From Anseranas semipalmata (Eukaryota; Chordata; Aves; Anseriformes; Anseranatidae): 64,000 bases of DNA. This document shows positions 24,385-36,629 of this stretch, in pieces. The position numbers and the translations under genes are program-made. The notes beneath the pieces were generated by a model. It had not been told where the DNA came from. It made no database searches and saw only the letters and a list, made by a program, of their open reading frames with translations. Location: contig VXAA01001513.1 of NCBI GenBank assembly GCA_013399115.1, forward strand, positions 337,477 to 401,476, read 5' to 3'. Position 1 is the first letter of the stretch, and every line of letters starts with the position of its first letter.

Positions 24385-26840
24385 CGCATTACCACTGAGT
24401 CAGCATCCCCATCACTGCTCACTGCTGTCCATCGTCCCTTCCAGGCAGAGACAAAACCAAGAGAGGGGACAAGTGTGGCACTGCTATGTCTGCTGCTCTG
24501 CACTCCAAGACTAGTTTCTTAGTGCAAAAATCACTTCTGCAAAATCCCTGGAAAGGGGGAAATGTCAGACCTCCACATAGTATACTTAGAGCTTTCATCT
24601 ACTGGAGACAAAACACATTCTATATAATTAATTTTGGACAAGGACAGATGCCATTACTCTCTGTCCCACTCCAGACACTTTGTTCTTAGTAGTGAAAGAT
24701 GAGAGCTGAATTTGCACAGATTTTTGATAACTCCTGTTTGGGTCTGAATCTCTCAGCAAAATAGCAGTTAAATACAGACTATTAATTTCACATGTTTGAA
24801 CCCAGTCTCATTAAAAACAGGAGAGAGAGAGGGAGCATCTCGCCCCTCTTCCATACAAGGTTTCTTGTTACTGAACTGGAGGTGGATAAGACCCTTCTCT
24901 GGAGATGTCCCCAAAGCCACCCGCAGGCCTTGGGGTATGGCGAAAAGCTGACCCAGACTTACAGCAGCGTGATTCCACGCTTGGCAAGGGAGCAATGGAA
25001 GGCACTGCAAGCTGAGGCTTGGCTGCACCACTTATTTCTTCACCATACAGAGCAGCACCGGCTGATCTCATTTACTCGGCACTGCCAGGTTAGCAAAATA
25101 CAGGGCATTGGCGACTGCAGAGAAATGCAGCTGCTGGTCTGCGAGGCCGCTGGCAGAGCTGCCATAACGAAGATGGGCTGTGTGCCACAGTTTGGAGCAC
25201 ACCCATTACAGTGGGTCGTTACGCTGATGACATCCCATAATCTGGCCAAGCAGCGGTGATGGCAACAGGCGACGTAACCCCGAAGCTGCAACCCATCCTT
25301 CTCCCCTGTTGCAGAGCCAGTGGGATGACATATTCGGGCTTATCATCCAACTGTCAGCCGAATCCATCACCAGCTCCTCTAGGCAGAAATCATCTCACTA
25401 TTTATTAATTTATCCTTCGCTGAGGATACCTCCAGCAATCAGAAAGTTATCTGAATTACCCCAAAACTTCAGACGTTCTTCGGCGTTTGCTACCGCACTG
25501 CCACCTGTGTAGTTTTCTACCTGTGATAGTCTGGCACCCAGCTGCTTTTGTAAGGAACTGGGACCACCTAAGGACTTGCACTGCATAGATGCAAATTTCA
25601 GTGGTACTGCAGCACCAGTCTCACACTGTTGAGCTTGCTAAGAGTTGCCAAGAAAGGATGCAAAGATGATTCTTTTCAATCTACTTGATTCTCAGTAAGA
25701 ACAGACACGACATGCCATCTAATGAATCTAGAAAATAATCTGAGGTGAGATTTTGCCCTAACTGGTCACTTTTTCCTGGTTAGAAACCCACAAAAACTAG
25801 TTGTAATCACCACAACCTTCAGGTCAAATTAATCTCATAAATCAAATTTTTAGTCCCTTATACTCTCAGAATTGCATGGGCTTGCTTCTACTTTATATTA
25901 GAAGTTAGAAGCTGGAAGAAAATAGCAAATAGCAAATAGAATATAGAAAATAGAAAGAAAAGGCTCCTCATGCTGTTCCACCAGGTATGAATAGCATATA
26001 ACTAGAGATGCATTTCCTTCTTTTTACAAATACAGTGGGATATTCATTCAGAGTAAGAGATCCATCCAGCAGAAGGTTTCGTATTTCTGATACCCAGCTA
26101 AGCATCTTAAAAACACACAGGAACCAAAAAGTCATCTGCAAATCTTCATACTTTTACTTTGCTTACCATGGGCAAAGCCTTCATGTTCTATTTTCCACAT
26201 GAAAGTAACTGCGCACAAAAAGGCTTGCACACAGTCTGTGTAGATAAAAGTGTTTAAAAGGGAGAAAAGTGGATGCAGACATTATCACATTTTAATTTTG
26301 CAATGACAGAGCTGAAAATTGTCTGCATTTTAGAGAATTTTAAAAGATATTGACAATTGCTTTATACCAACAAAGCTTCCAGAGGATAACATATGCATGG
26401 GATTTGGGAGAAGACATATTTCCTTTCACTTACAGTTTTTTGTTACATTTATCTCAAACTAATGAAAGCTTACTGGAATTTCCTGCTGTTACCTTAGGAC
26501 AAGTCTCAAGTGTCAAAGAAGAATTGCTGCCCATAAAAAAATCTAAATGTGTTTATACTGCTTCTGAAACAGCTTTTATAACCTCTGAGTTCCTTCAATT
26601 TTCTATATTATTCTTTTTATGCTATATATATTAGAAAGTGTGCACACACAACTACTGGATGTTCAAATAACTACTTTTTATAAAGTATTTAATAAAGATC
26701 TTCCATACTAAATGGTAACTGTACTAACAGTGGTAAACTGGAAAACTAAGACAATTTGGTCAACAGTCATTCCATGAAGATGAGCATCCTCCTCGCATCA
26801 GAATATCTTCTACAAGACAGCAGTTTAAACGAAACATGAT
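24385..26840. other. Non-coding unique sequence
   Basis: The main open frame, 24,792-25,259 on the + strand (155 codons), has no recognisable domain, signal peptide or membrane segment. It is overlapped by 67-87-codon frames on the other strand. I treat it as chance. A short AGCAAAT/ATAGAAA-type imperfect repeat lies at 25,918-25,960. From about 25.7 to 26.7 kb the sequence is AT-rich and otherwise featureless. Confidence 0.62.
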
Positions 26841-26841
26841 C

Positions 26842-26860
26842 AAAAAAAGAAAAAAAAAAA
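26842..26860. repeat. A-rich tract
   Basis: Seven A, one G and ten A form a short A-rich tract, which makes the start of a minus-strand frame read as a phenylalanine run. Confidence 0.85.
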
Positions 26861-26988
26861 CACTTCAGACCCTGTAGGAGCAGAAACTGAAGGAAGAGTT
26901 ACACTAGCCATTAGGAAAGCCATGAAGCAAGCTTTCTCCATCCTTCTCCAAATGTAAAATTTAAAACTGTACAAAGGAGTTGAGCACA

Positions 26989-27052
26989 AGGGAAAAGGGA
27001 AAAAAAAGGGAAAAAGGAAAAGGGAAAAGGGAAAGGCAAGGCAAGGCAAGGA
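26989..27052. repeat. Purine-rich (GGGAAAA)n and (GGCAA)n minisatellite
   Basis: About 64 bases of GGGAAAA/GGAAA repetition run into three to four GGCAA units. The block is almost pure purine on the + strand. The change from GGAAA to GGCAA inside the array suggests expansion of a mutated unit. Confidence 0.92.
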
Positions 27053-29400
27053 AGTCTCTGCAGAAATATTGTACATCTGTACAATTTTAGGAACAGTGAG
27101 GATTGGGAAACACCCCCCCAGAGAAGGCTGGCTCCCTCCAGCCCCTGTTCTCATATAGTAATGTAAACTTGAACTTTTGATGGCAAGTCACAGGAAACAC
27201 AGCTGTCACTCTCATGTAGCAACTACCTGATTCATTATCCAAATAGAAAAGATGGCTTTGTACACCACAGCAAGGTCACTTGATGCCAGTACTCATTATT
27301 AATGTGAGAAGTCATTTAAGTGATTCAAGTGAAAAAATTAATACTAAACTGGGAAAACAGTTATCTGGCATTGCTGCAGCTACTTCCTTACCAGTCTTGG
27401 AAAGACAAGAAATACTTCTCCAACAGTCATTAAAAAGAAAAGATGATGACTTCTTTATTGGCTCTTACGCTACAAACTCTAAAATTTAATTACATTTCAA
27501 AAGAGAACTGCAAGACATAATAGTAGTAGGGTTCTTTGGACTTTTTTAAAACAAGATTTTGACTCCTAAGAAATTCTGAGGAAGTTAACTCAGTGCCCCA
27601 GAAAATGAAATAAATAACTTGAATACTAATTTTAAGAATGTTCCAAGAATTCTCTGTCATAAACAAACAAACAAACAAACAAACAAACAAATAGGGACCA
27701 TTAGAAATGTACTGCGTATGGATTAAATGGACTTTCTCTTCAGGGAGCAGAGATGCTGGTGGGATGAATTCACAGAGATGTTGAGCAGGAGAAAAGGATG
27801 ACAGCAGCTAATTTCAAACCTATCCAAGCATGGCAGCCTGGTGGTTTTCATCCTTTCAGGAAGTGAGGGAGAGAACAGACAATATAATGCACCTGATTTG
27901 AGCAAACACACTTCTCCCTTCATTCTCAAATTTCAGCTTTTATCACAACTCATCCACATCGCTTACACAAGCAAGCAGCAATTAGGCCAGCAGAAAGCAA
28001 AGCAAAAAGCAACATGGCATCAAGGGGATTAAACCCTTCAAGTTCCTCCACCCTCACAGATGCGGCGAGATGAAGTTGTCAAGCCTCACCCAGACAGCAG
28101 ACTCGTATATGTCCCAGTGATCATTTTAACGGGATACTGAAACCCAAGCAGGCAGCACTTCTGACTGCTGGACCTGAATACCCAGGCAAGTTATTTCAGA
28201 AACTACCTCACGATCCCCCAGAAAACTATCCAAGGATTCAAAAGGAGCTCAAATGTTGCAAAGCACCAGAAAACACTGTGCTTTCTGGCTCTGCTCTTGG
28301 TGGCAGAAGAGCAAGGAGCAGCCTCAGTTGCTCCTGGCAAGGATTCATGGCCGCGCAGGGACTGCCAACAGCCTGGGTCAGACCCTGGCCCCAGACATGT
28401 CCTGATGGAGCTCCCGGATAACACTGTAACGTGTTGAACTTCCAGTGCCCTAAATGTCCTATGGAGAGAAAAGAGGGTAGCCAACTTTGCTAAACAGAGG
28501 GCAACAGTAGGATTTCCTTCAGCTTTAGGATTCTCAATAGCCATTGATTTGTCTGCTTCAAGACAACTTGCGTGGCTTCTGGTAAGTAACTGGCTTAAAT
28601 GCTCCCATCGGTTTCAGAAAGCTTTAGAGAAGATTACCTGGCTACCAAACAGGATTCCCGAGCTCTTAAATGGAAATCTTTGCTCCTCTGTAAAGTGTTT
28701 TATCTTTAGCAATGCTTCACTAAGACAGGATTCACTAAGAACTTGGGGAAAAAGATGCCCCAAAGACAGACCTCCACTTAAAAGAATAATCTCTCTTAAA
28801 GCTCTCTAAAGGGAGACTTAGAGAAGGAACTGCAAACTGAAGCAACCATTGCTTAATTCCTCCATAGTACTACTGACACCCTTTCCTTTCCTTATTGAGG
28901 CAACGGAGTTCAGCAATCTTTGAGCACCTCGAGTGGCTGTAACAGCAGGTCACAGCCCTGAACCAGCTCCAGCTCATTGCTATTTGCAGCTGGCACTCGC
29001 TGGCTTTCATTTCCTTATGCTATAAGCTTTCGGTAGGCGAAGGTCAGGTAGTTTGTCCCTCCACAACTAAAATCTGCCCTTGCAACTTCAATGTGTTTTC
29101 TGCAAACTAACAATACAAAGTTACAATGAGCGAAAACACGTGAATGATTTCTATAAAAACACCTTTTCAGTGACTTTATGAGTAATGGTTATAGTCCAGC
29201 CCCAAGGAAAGATGAACACACCGTGTATGTGGTCACAGGTAACCACTGCAGTTAAAGAGGGTCACTAAAATGAACTGCAAGGATATTTTGCCTGTAGACA
29301 TTTCCAAATGGACTGACAGTAATCTGGTAAACCAGCAGTCACTCCCTCTGGTTCAGCAGTTCATTTAATCCCTTGTTTAACTGTGCAACATGAGTCCCTC
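27053..29400. other. Non-coding unique sequence
   Basis: No gene is supported. Open frames are at most 113 codons and lack domains. Content is AT-leaning unique DNA with the (AAAC)n microsatellite at 27.66 kb. Confidence 0.65.
27661..27691. repeat. (AAAC)n microsatellite
   Basis: Nearly eight perfect AAAC units cover 31 bases. A perfect tetranucleotide array of this length is likely to vary between individuals. Confidence 0.95.
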
Positions 29401-29461
29401 TGAAATGAGAAATTTCAGAAATTTTTCAGAAAATTTTTCAAATTTTCAGATAATCTGAAAC
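29401..29461. repeat. Degenerate TTTCAGAAAATT tandem and palindromic repeat
   Basis: Repeated TTTCAGA/AAATTT modules occur about every 12-15 bases. The block opens with a small inverted repeat (TGAAAT...ATTTCA) and closes with the palindrome TCAGATAATCTGA. TTCAGAAA-like cores resemble STAT/GAS half-sites in tandem, but the whole may be a short AT-rich minisatellite. I do not recognise a family. Confidence 0.75.
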
Positions 29462-31460
29462 CAAAATACCAAGTTAGGGAAAGTATCTTTTAAAAAATAT
29501 ACAAACTGTAAGCTTTCAAATGTTGGCTCAAGACAATGAGGTCTGTTCTACTGACATCTGAAAAGTTGATGTGCTCCTGACTGTCTTTTCCCTAGCAGGG
29601 AGGATAACATGGTCCTGCCTGCCAATTTGGAAATCTGGGGGCACAGAGGCTGTAAAATTGCCACAGGATTTGCTCTCCTTTTATATCACGTGGAAAGAGT
29701 AATAATTCCATCAAATGCTAATGGACCCATCAGCTCCAAGGTGGTGACTCTTGTCTGATGGCATCTCCAAGGCAGGGCTGCGGACAGGATGAACGCAGGT
29801 GCTGCTGCCAACACAACCAGCCCTGGCCCCCCTGATGGGACCTGAAGATGAAGTCAATCATCCTTGGAGGACTTTTCTGGGATCTCATCACGTAGCGCAG
29901 CAGTAAGTCATTCAGTTTGCTGAGCATGTGGGTAGACACTTCCTGGTGAAGAGAACTTGAAGTATCTAATAATATTCCAGCTTCCAACGGAATTCCTCCA
30001 GAGTCTGAAGGTAAATTCCCTTCCTCTTTGAAGTGTGTCCTATTTTTTATTGGCATGCATAATGCCTGCTTTCACGGTTTCCACTCATCTGAATGAGTTT
30101 AACAGCTTGCCTGACTGCAAGATAAAAGGTTTGGAAATTCAGAAAGCATTTTACAAAATGTTCTCTTTTATTCTGCAGTAAGTTTAGGGAACAGGAAGCT
30201 TTTGAGCTAGGCATGGCACTAAAGTCAGCGCAGACAAACAAGGAGCAAGCCATGACATCTTTGCAGGGGTGCTTCCAGCAAAAGACGAGGCTTTTAGTAA
30301 TTTTCTCTGAGGTCTCTGGTCTCTAGAGCAACCCAGGATGCTGTGGGCTTGGGGGAGGACTCCAAGGAGCCACCTGCTCCGCAGGGAGCCAGCACCCAGC
30401 ACAGCAGCCCCAGGCGTTCCCCATCCGCGTGGGTACCGGTGTGCAGCCCTGGGCAGGAGCACAGGTCAGACCCTCAACCTCGCCTGGACCACCTCAGGCA
30501 TCTGCAAGAATGGAACTGAGCCTGCCCACAGGGGCTGGGTATCCAGCCAAGGCTTTGGGCCAGCAGGGTCCAGAGGAACCTTTTCATTTGCCTTTCCCCA
30601 CCACCCCAAGCAAAGCCTTTGGATCTTACAGTGCAAGAGTAACCAGTAGTTGGGCCTTAACGGATCCAGAAAGCACCATTCACTTCTGCTGCCCCCAGAC
30701 TCAGGGGCTGTGCTGGAAAGCTGGAACAGACCCTGAGAGATCACATCCAGAGTGCTGCACAGAAAAGGCTGCTCCGCTGCACAGACACGGGCATTTCGGC
30801 AGCTGGTGGGGCTGAACCGAGTGGGACCGCCAAGGAAGGATTTTAACCTCTGTTTGAAATGCTGAGGGGCATTTTGCCTGTTCTCCAACAGCAGAAGCAG
30901 AGACATTTGCAACGGGGGCAATGGAAAGGCAGTTGACAATAGCCAGGTGAACAATGCGGGGAGGGAAGCGGAGGAGGACCTGGCTCACGGGAACAGCAAG
31001 CACAGCTCGGAAGGCGAGATGCAGCAGCATTTCCAAAGACTACCTGCCAGAGCACATCTGCTTTAACACCCCTGAACAAAGCAGTACGGCTCCATTTCGC
31101 TTACAACCAGTTAAATAACAGAGCGGTGCTGTCTGCTGTGTATAAACACAGTCATAAGAGCAGATTAATGCAAAGCCAACCAGCAATATCCATTTTTTCT
31201 TCAAAAATACAGTATCTGTTCCTCAAACAATGAAAACATTCTCTCTGAATCTCACCCTGTCATATTTTTCAACACCTTGGTTAGGTAAACCATGGCTCCG
31301 TACTCCCAGGGACTGCAGCTTCTCCTCAGCTGACAGTCCCAGTGACCCTGCACATCAATAAGCACATCTACCTACAGGGCTATAATATTTGTTTCTTGTC
31401 ACCAGATTTCCAATTGCAGCTCACAAAGAATGTTATTTTTTTCTTACCCACACATCACTA
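29462..31460. other. Non-coding sequence with GC-rich patch
   Basis: No gene is supported. The GC-rich part at about 30.33-31.03 kb contains long overlapping frames on both strands (128 codons plus, 162 and 111 codons minus), none with recognisable domains. A genuine gene would not normally leave several equally long shadows on both strands, so these are attributed to low stop density. Confidence 0.6.
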
Positions 31461-31467
31461 TCTCATC

Positions 31468-31481
31468 AAAAAAAAAAAAAA
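31468..31481. repeat. Poly(A) tract, 14 bases
   Basis: A run of 14 A is followed by a purine-rich GTGGAGGGGAGAAAG stretch. Confidence 0.88.
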
Positions 31482-31721
31482 GTGGAGGGGAGAAAGAAAA
31501 GCTTCACAAATCTTCTAAATAGCTTGCATGGGGTAAACGCCCCCACCATGCCAAACCATGCCAGCCCTCTTGGAAAGTTTTGGCATCACTGTGTGGTTTG
31601 GGTAACGCATCCCACAGTGCTTCTCAAGAGCTTTTTATTTTCAGTGTCTACATTTTAGAAAGAATATGCTATTTCAAACTCACTTGGGTTCTTTCAATTT
31701 CTACTTCAAAAAAGGACAATT

Positions 31722-31765
31722 TCTCTCTCTCTCTCTCTCTTTTTTTTCTTTTTTTTTCTTTTTAT
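31722..31765. repeat. (TC)n microsatellite fused to T-rich tract
   Basis: About nine TC units run directly into T-rich sequence with two isolated C interruptions. The whole 44-base block is pyrimidine on the + strand apart from its last bases. Confidence 0.93.
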
Positions 31766-33472
31766 TAGGTGGGGTGGAGGCGAGAAATCCCATTAAGTAT
31801 TATTTTGGAAAATTCCTGAAGTTTGAAATTCTTGTCTCCTTTTCCAAGGCGAGGGGGGAGAACAGATATCTAATAACTTTAAAGGGACTCTGTGGACTCA
31901 GCCTTCTTCATGAACAGACTTGCATAGGTTTTGCCGGGTATTTTTTTCTTAAGCTTCAATTATTGAAAGCACATATATTTTGTAGGGATGTGAACTACTC
32001 TTGCAAGCAGATGCCCAAGTGGTTACAGTACAGCTAGAGTAATAAATATGCAGAGCAGCTCCACATATTGATTTCAGACCGTGGGAGAAGAGTGCATCAG
32101 CATAGCCTGCAGATATTTAAAATACTTTTACTGTCAAATTCAAAGCCCAGGAATCTGTTGTCGTATCTTTGAGGGCTTTTGTCCTGCCCAGCCAGACTCC
32201 TGGTTCACTGTTTGGCTGGGAGCCCACATTAGGTTTGGGTATTTGAACCTTTCCTTGAAGAATAACACCAACCCAGCCTTGAGGCCAGGTTCTCCTATCC
32301 CCAAGCAGAGCCCTTGGAGGGAGTCACGGGTCCAGCACCAGGGAGAAAAGAGAAAGGGTTTGCTGCTCTGGGGGGACACGCAGGGGATAGGACTCTGCCT
32401 CCGTTTCCTCATCCTGGTCACAGGATGAGTTGATGGCAGCAGGGAAAAACACTGTGAGAAGGAGGGAGAATGATTTACTCCCTTCTCAAGGGGCAGGGGT
32501 GGTGCAGGGCTCTCCAGCCATCTCCTCTGGGACAATTGTGTAGCTGATCTTACAGGGCAAACGCAGATTTCTGTTTCTCTGCCAAAGGCAAGGTGAACCA
32601 AAGGAAGATCCCTGAGGAGGGTCACAGGCTCTTCACCTCTTTGTCCATGTCAGCACCAAAAACACCTTTTCACACACTGTACTTCAGCAGCGGGAACAGA
32701 TAGCCAGGTGCTGCCTACATGGGGACAAGTCCCTCTGGGAGTCTCCACCCCCAGAGTGCCTCCTGCGAGGAGATGCCACCTTCCCACAGGGCAACCGATG
32801 CCATCGCGCCTCCCCGTGCATCCAGACACCTAGTACAAGATGCTGCTTTAACAACTCACTCTAGAAACACAGCGAAACATGCACAGGAGTGAGCAAACCC
32901 TTTGATATCTTTGAAAAGAAGACCACTCACAAGCTCAGTGCTGAAGCAGTGTCGGGAGCTTTGCTGGACTCAATCAGGATGCTTAGCTTGTTGCACAGTA
33001 GTGCTTTAGGCTTCATGGACAATGAAAACCCAAGATGCTGACTGCTGGGATAAAAGAATGCTGATACAATTTAAAATTAAAACTACATCACTTTTAGCAT
33101 CCTCTAAATGCTTTTTTCTAGCAGGCACACCAGGATTGCTCAAAGGCTGAGAGAGATGAAGTCCAAGAAGTGCTCTATAGAGAGTCAGAGCTGGTGATGC
33201 CCCAGGGCTCGTGACCCACAAGGCTGCACCAAGGCACACAAGGCTTTCTGTCACTTGTGCACAGCATCTCTGCTGCTCTGCCAGCACTCCTCAGTGTGAG
33301 GGGATGCTGCAAGGTTTGGCACCAAGGGACACTCAATAGCATCCCTCTCAGACACACTGCTTAACAAAATGTGTGCTCTAGAGGGAGCTGGGAAGTCCAC
33401 ACACTTTGTTTAAACAAAGAATGCTTGTTTGACGTGGAAAGTTCTCCAGAGGTGATGGTGAGGAAAAGAGAA

Positions 33473-33517
33473 AGAGAGAGAGAGAGAGAGAGGGAAGAAG
33501 GAGAAAAAAAAAGGAGG
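33473..33517. repeat. (AG)n microsatellite with purine-rich flank
   Basis: About ten perfect AG units continue into GGAAGAAGGAGAAAAAAAA. The whole block is purine on the + strand, mirroring the pyrimidine block at 31.7 kb. Confidence 0.93.
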
Positions 33518-33845
33518 TAAATAATTCAGAAGATTAATTTAGGGAAAAAAAAACAATCATTGCCTCAGACTTAAAGAAGTAGTAATTTAATCATTCAAGC
33601 TTTTTAAAAATATGTTTGGGGGGGATTAAGAAAGGGTCTGTGATTCAAGAGACGTAGGTTTTCCTCCCAGTTTTGGCATGTACTTTTTTTGAGGAAACAC
33701 ATTTTGAGGAATGACATGCCTAACTGCATTAACCTTCATTTGTAAGTGAGATGTTATAAAAGGCAAACTCACACAAATACCGGGAGCCTAAATTCATTCA
33801 GGTCTGTGTCCTAAGATCCAAAACCAGGTGGCCCATGAAAAATAT

Positions 33846-33872
33846 TATCTTGAATTATTATTTTTCAAGATA
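33846..33872. repeat. Perfect 9-base inverted repeat
   Basis: TATCTTGAA (33,846-33,854) and TTCAAGATA (33,864-33,872) are separated by a nine-base AT loop. It is short enough to be chance and no transposon ends are seen. Confidence 0.8.
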
Positions 33873-34270
33873 GAAGGCTAGCTCTGCATAGATCACGCTA
33901 CAAAAGTCAGTTCCCCACAGAAGACTTCAAAACTGAAATCCTTAGAAGTAGGCATGAGCAGGAAAGAAGAGAAAAAAGTGATCCAGGTCACGGCTTTATG
34001 GCATCCACAACTGTCATCCACTGGGTGACACCTGGTTGATTACTGTGTTACGACACTGTGTTTCACAGCCCCAGCTGAGTTGTTCCTCCCCCATCTTGAG
34101 TAAGAATTCAGCCCAAAAGTCAGAATGAGGAGATGAGGTAATATTATGTCTCAGTAATACACTCCCCCATTCCCTAACCTTTAGTTACTTTTTCACTGAA
34201 GTCCATCTCTCACACAGCTTAACTACAATGGAGATTTAAACTCCTACGAATCTCATACAACATATCAGAG

Positions 34271-34286
34271 AAAAAAAAAAAAAAAA
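34271..34286. repeat. Poly(A) tract, 16 bases
   Basis: A run of 16 A is followed by a partly repetitive AT-rich stretch (ATAAATGTAATATTATAC with a related ACAAATGTAAATT). Confidence 0.9.
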
Positions 34287-36130
34287 GGGATGTATATGTT
34301 TGCATCTGTATAAATGTAATATTATACAAATGTAAATTAAACACAAATTACTAAATAACGCACAAGACCTCCATCAACCAGCATCGAAACACACACGCAG
34401 AGCTGCCAGAGCGCTAACGCCACGCTCCGCACGCACAGCGTTTCCCTCAAGCCACAGCCGCCCCAGCTGCCGTGTGGCAGACACGGGGACACTGCTGAGT
34501 ACTCGCTCTCAACCCTCTCCCAAGCTCCAGCGATACCTACGGGCAATCCCAGCCATTATCATGCCCTTTTCTTTACCTGCATCAGGTCCCTTCTGGGATC
34601 CCTACCTTACTGTCTACAAACTTCAGAAGAAAATAGATACTCACTTTCCTTCCCCTTTGTTCATCTTTAAAAAGCAAGAAAAGCGATTACTGTGCTTTGA
34701 GCATATGGGGTACAACAGCCCATTCTCCCCAGTACTGGGGAACCGCCTCAGCCCATTACCAGGAACACAAGGGACAGCTTTTTCCCAGTACACTTACACA
34801 AGGCATGCTCCTGTTCAGGGAATGGAAATTGCATCCAAAGGTGAATGACGCACTGAGAGACGTGTATGCAGGTGGGTCAGGACTGCACTTGAGAGCTCTT
34901 TCTGGGAGGACAGCCACTTGCAACAGGAGCAGAAACAATGCCATGCAATTAACTACCCCTCCAATCATGACTTGCATTGTTTTGTCCAGACCATTTATCA
35001 GCCTTTCCAACAATTTCCAGACGCTGTTCCCAAGACCATTTTCTAAAGGCCACCTATATGCATCCACCCTATTTGGGGTGATTAAAACAGTTTAGTGACA
35101 CAGCCGACCTGGCACAGTCAGCCTCAATGCCAAAGAACTGTCACAGGCATATTTTACTACGAGCACAGCGATGGCCCCAGGGCCCTGGACAACAGGTTGA
35201 AAGATTTCGCCAGCCCCTTCAGCACCCAACATCTGCCAGTGAAGTGTTCTTACAAGCTGACAATTGTTCGTGGAAAATATGCAAAAGGTGGAAATTATTG
35301 TGCAGCAGTTTACAGAACAATCATGAAAATAGGGCCTTTAAGGGTTTCATTCCTGTTTTACCACAATCTGTAGTGAATCTAGGGAGAAAGGGTATAAAAT
35401 AAATTACCAAATGTTGCTGGAGTGCTAAATGACTCATTACACTACTATTGCAACTTGCAAAGTCTTTTTACAGACTTGTTCACATCCTATCAAAGGATTA
35501 TCTCACAAATCAACATCTAAGATAACTGTAATCTTCCTATTTACTGCGCATTTATGCAGGCATATGTGGATACTTCCGCTCCACCCCCAAAACTGTCAGC
35601 AGATGCACCTGTTTAACAAAAACGCAACAGTGTTTTCCCAGATTCTGTGCAATGAAAGCTTTTGTGTTCTTTGATTACTGGGGAAAGACTGTAAGACATT
35701 TTGAAAAATGAAAAGGAGCAATAAATTTTTTATAGAAATTCATAATGAGTTCTGCTTGATAGCTGTTAACATGGCCAATATGGATCTTACTTTATTCAGC
35801 AGCTCCCTTCTTAGTTGTAAAACACCATGTGTGACAGCAAATGCATGAATACCAAGGCACCACAAAAAAGACAGCAAAACACAGCCACCTTGTCACTGCT
35901 CACAGCAAGCACAGCCTCGGTCCTCTCAATGTCCATGCACAGGCTCTCACCTACTGCCCATCCATGGGGTTGGCCCTGACAGTTCTGCTGTGCTGGAAAA
36001 GACATATTCGACATAGATTAATGCAAACTCACCAGGAAGAAAAAGTGTAATCGGCTGCTGCAGGTCAACAGCTCTTCCCTTCCCTCACACTGCACATACA
36101 CCGTCTGACACTGTGTGACACGGTGCACGT

Positions 36131-36162
36131 GATCTCATCTCAAGATGATCTCATCTCGAGGG
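36131..36162. repeat. 16-base tandem duplication
   Basis: GATCTCATCTCAAGAT (36,131-36,146) is followed directly by GATCTCATCTCGAGGG (36,147-36,162), matching at 12 of the first 13 positions. The junction AGATGATCTCATCT also forms a six-base hairpin. Confidence 0.85.
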
Positions 36163-36585
36163 GTTCAAGGCTCAGGGAGGTTTCACTTTTGACCAAGATG
36201 TGCAGCAGGAGGAAGTTATTTTATCATCATTTTTCTGCCTCCTTGATGAATTAAATTCCCTCCCCCAAGGAAAATTATGAGGAAGATACACCCATAGATT
36301 CTTCTTCCCCTGCCTCAAGTATTTACGCTGCAATTCTCTTAAAAGAACATAATAAAGATATACAACCAGAGACTGATATAGGAAAAAGAAAGACTAATAC
36401 AACCAGATGGCTTTTTGTAGCTTTTACAGATGAGTCAGGTGCATTTCATATAATGACAAATGGACAGAGCAGCCAAGTAATGACTTCTTTGTGCCTAGAA
36501 TTCAAATGCTGGTTCTTTGAGGCTGTTTGCTGGAGTACTCAAGTGTGGTCTGCTCTTTGTTGGATGATTCCTTCAATAATGCAGC

Positions 36586-36626
36586 AAAAAAAAAAAAAAA
36601 GAACACAGATGTACATAAAAAAAAAA
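36586..36626. repeat. Two A-tracts (A15 and A10)
   Basis: A run of 15 A (36,586-36,600) and a run of 10 A (36,617-36,626) are separated by GAACACAGATGTACAT. A 149-codon frame crosses both and reads them as lysine runs, which marks that frame as non-coding. Confidence 0.9.
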
Positions 36627-36629
36627 TGC

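Larger units (their letters stand above)
31770..36580. other. Non-coding unique sequence
   Basis: No gene is supported. A 161-codon minus-strand frame (32,140-32,625) is opposed by a 115-codon plus-strand frame and has no domain. Other frames of 100-132 codons at 34.5-35.1 kb also overlap in several frames. Structures seen are the (AG)n tract at 33.47 kb, a 9-base hairpin at 33,846-33,872, an A16 run and a 16-base tandem duplication at 36.13 kb. Confidence 0.62.

Noticed and set aside
24792..25259. 155-codon open frame on the plus strand
   Set aside because: No domain, signal peptide or membrane segment is recognisable, and shorter frames overlap it on the other strand.
30466..30954. 162-codon minus-strand frame in a GC-rich patch
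   Set aside because: Frames of similar length are open on the other strand and in neighbouring frames, as expected from low stop density.
36120..36175. GGTTCAAGGCTC, similar to a tRNA/Pol III B box
   Set aside because: No A box or cloverleaf can be drawn upstream.
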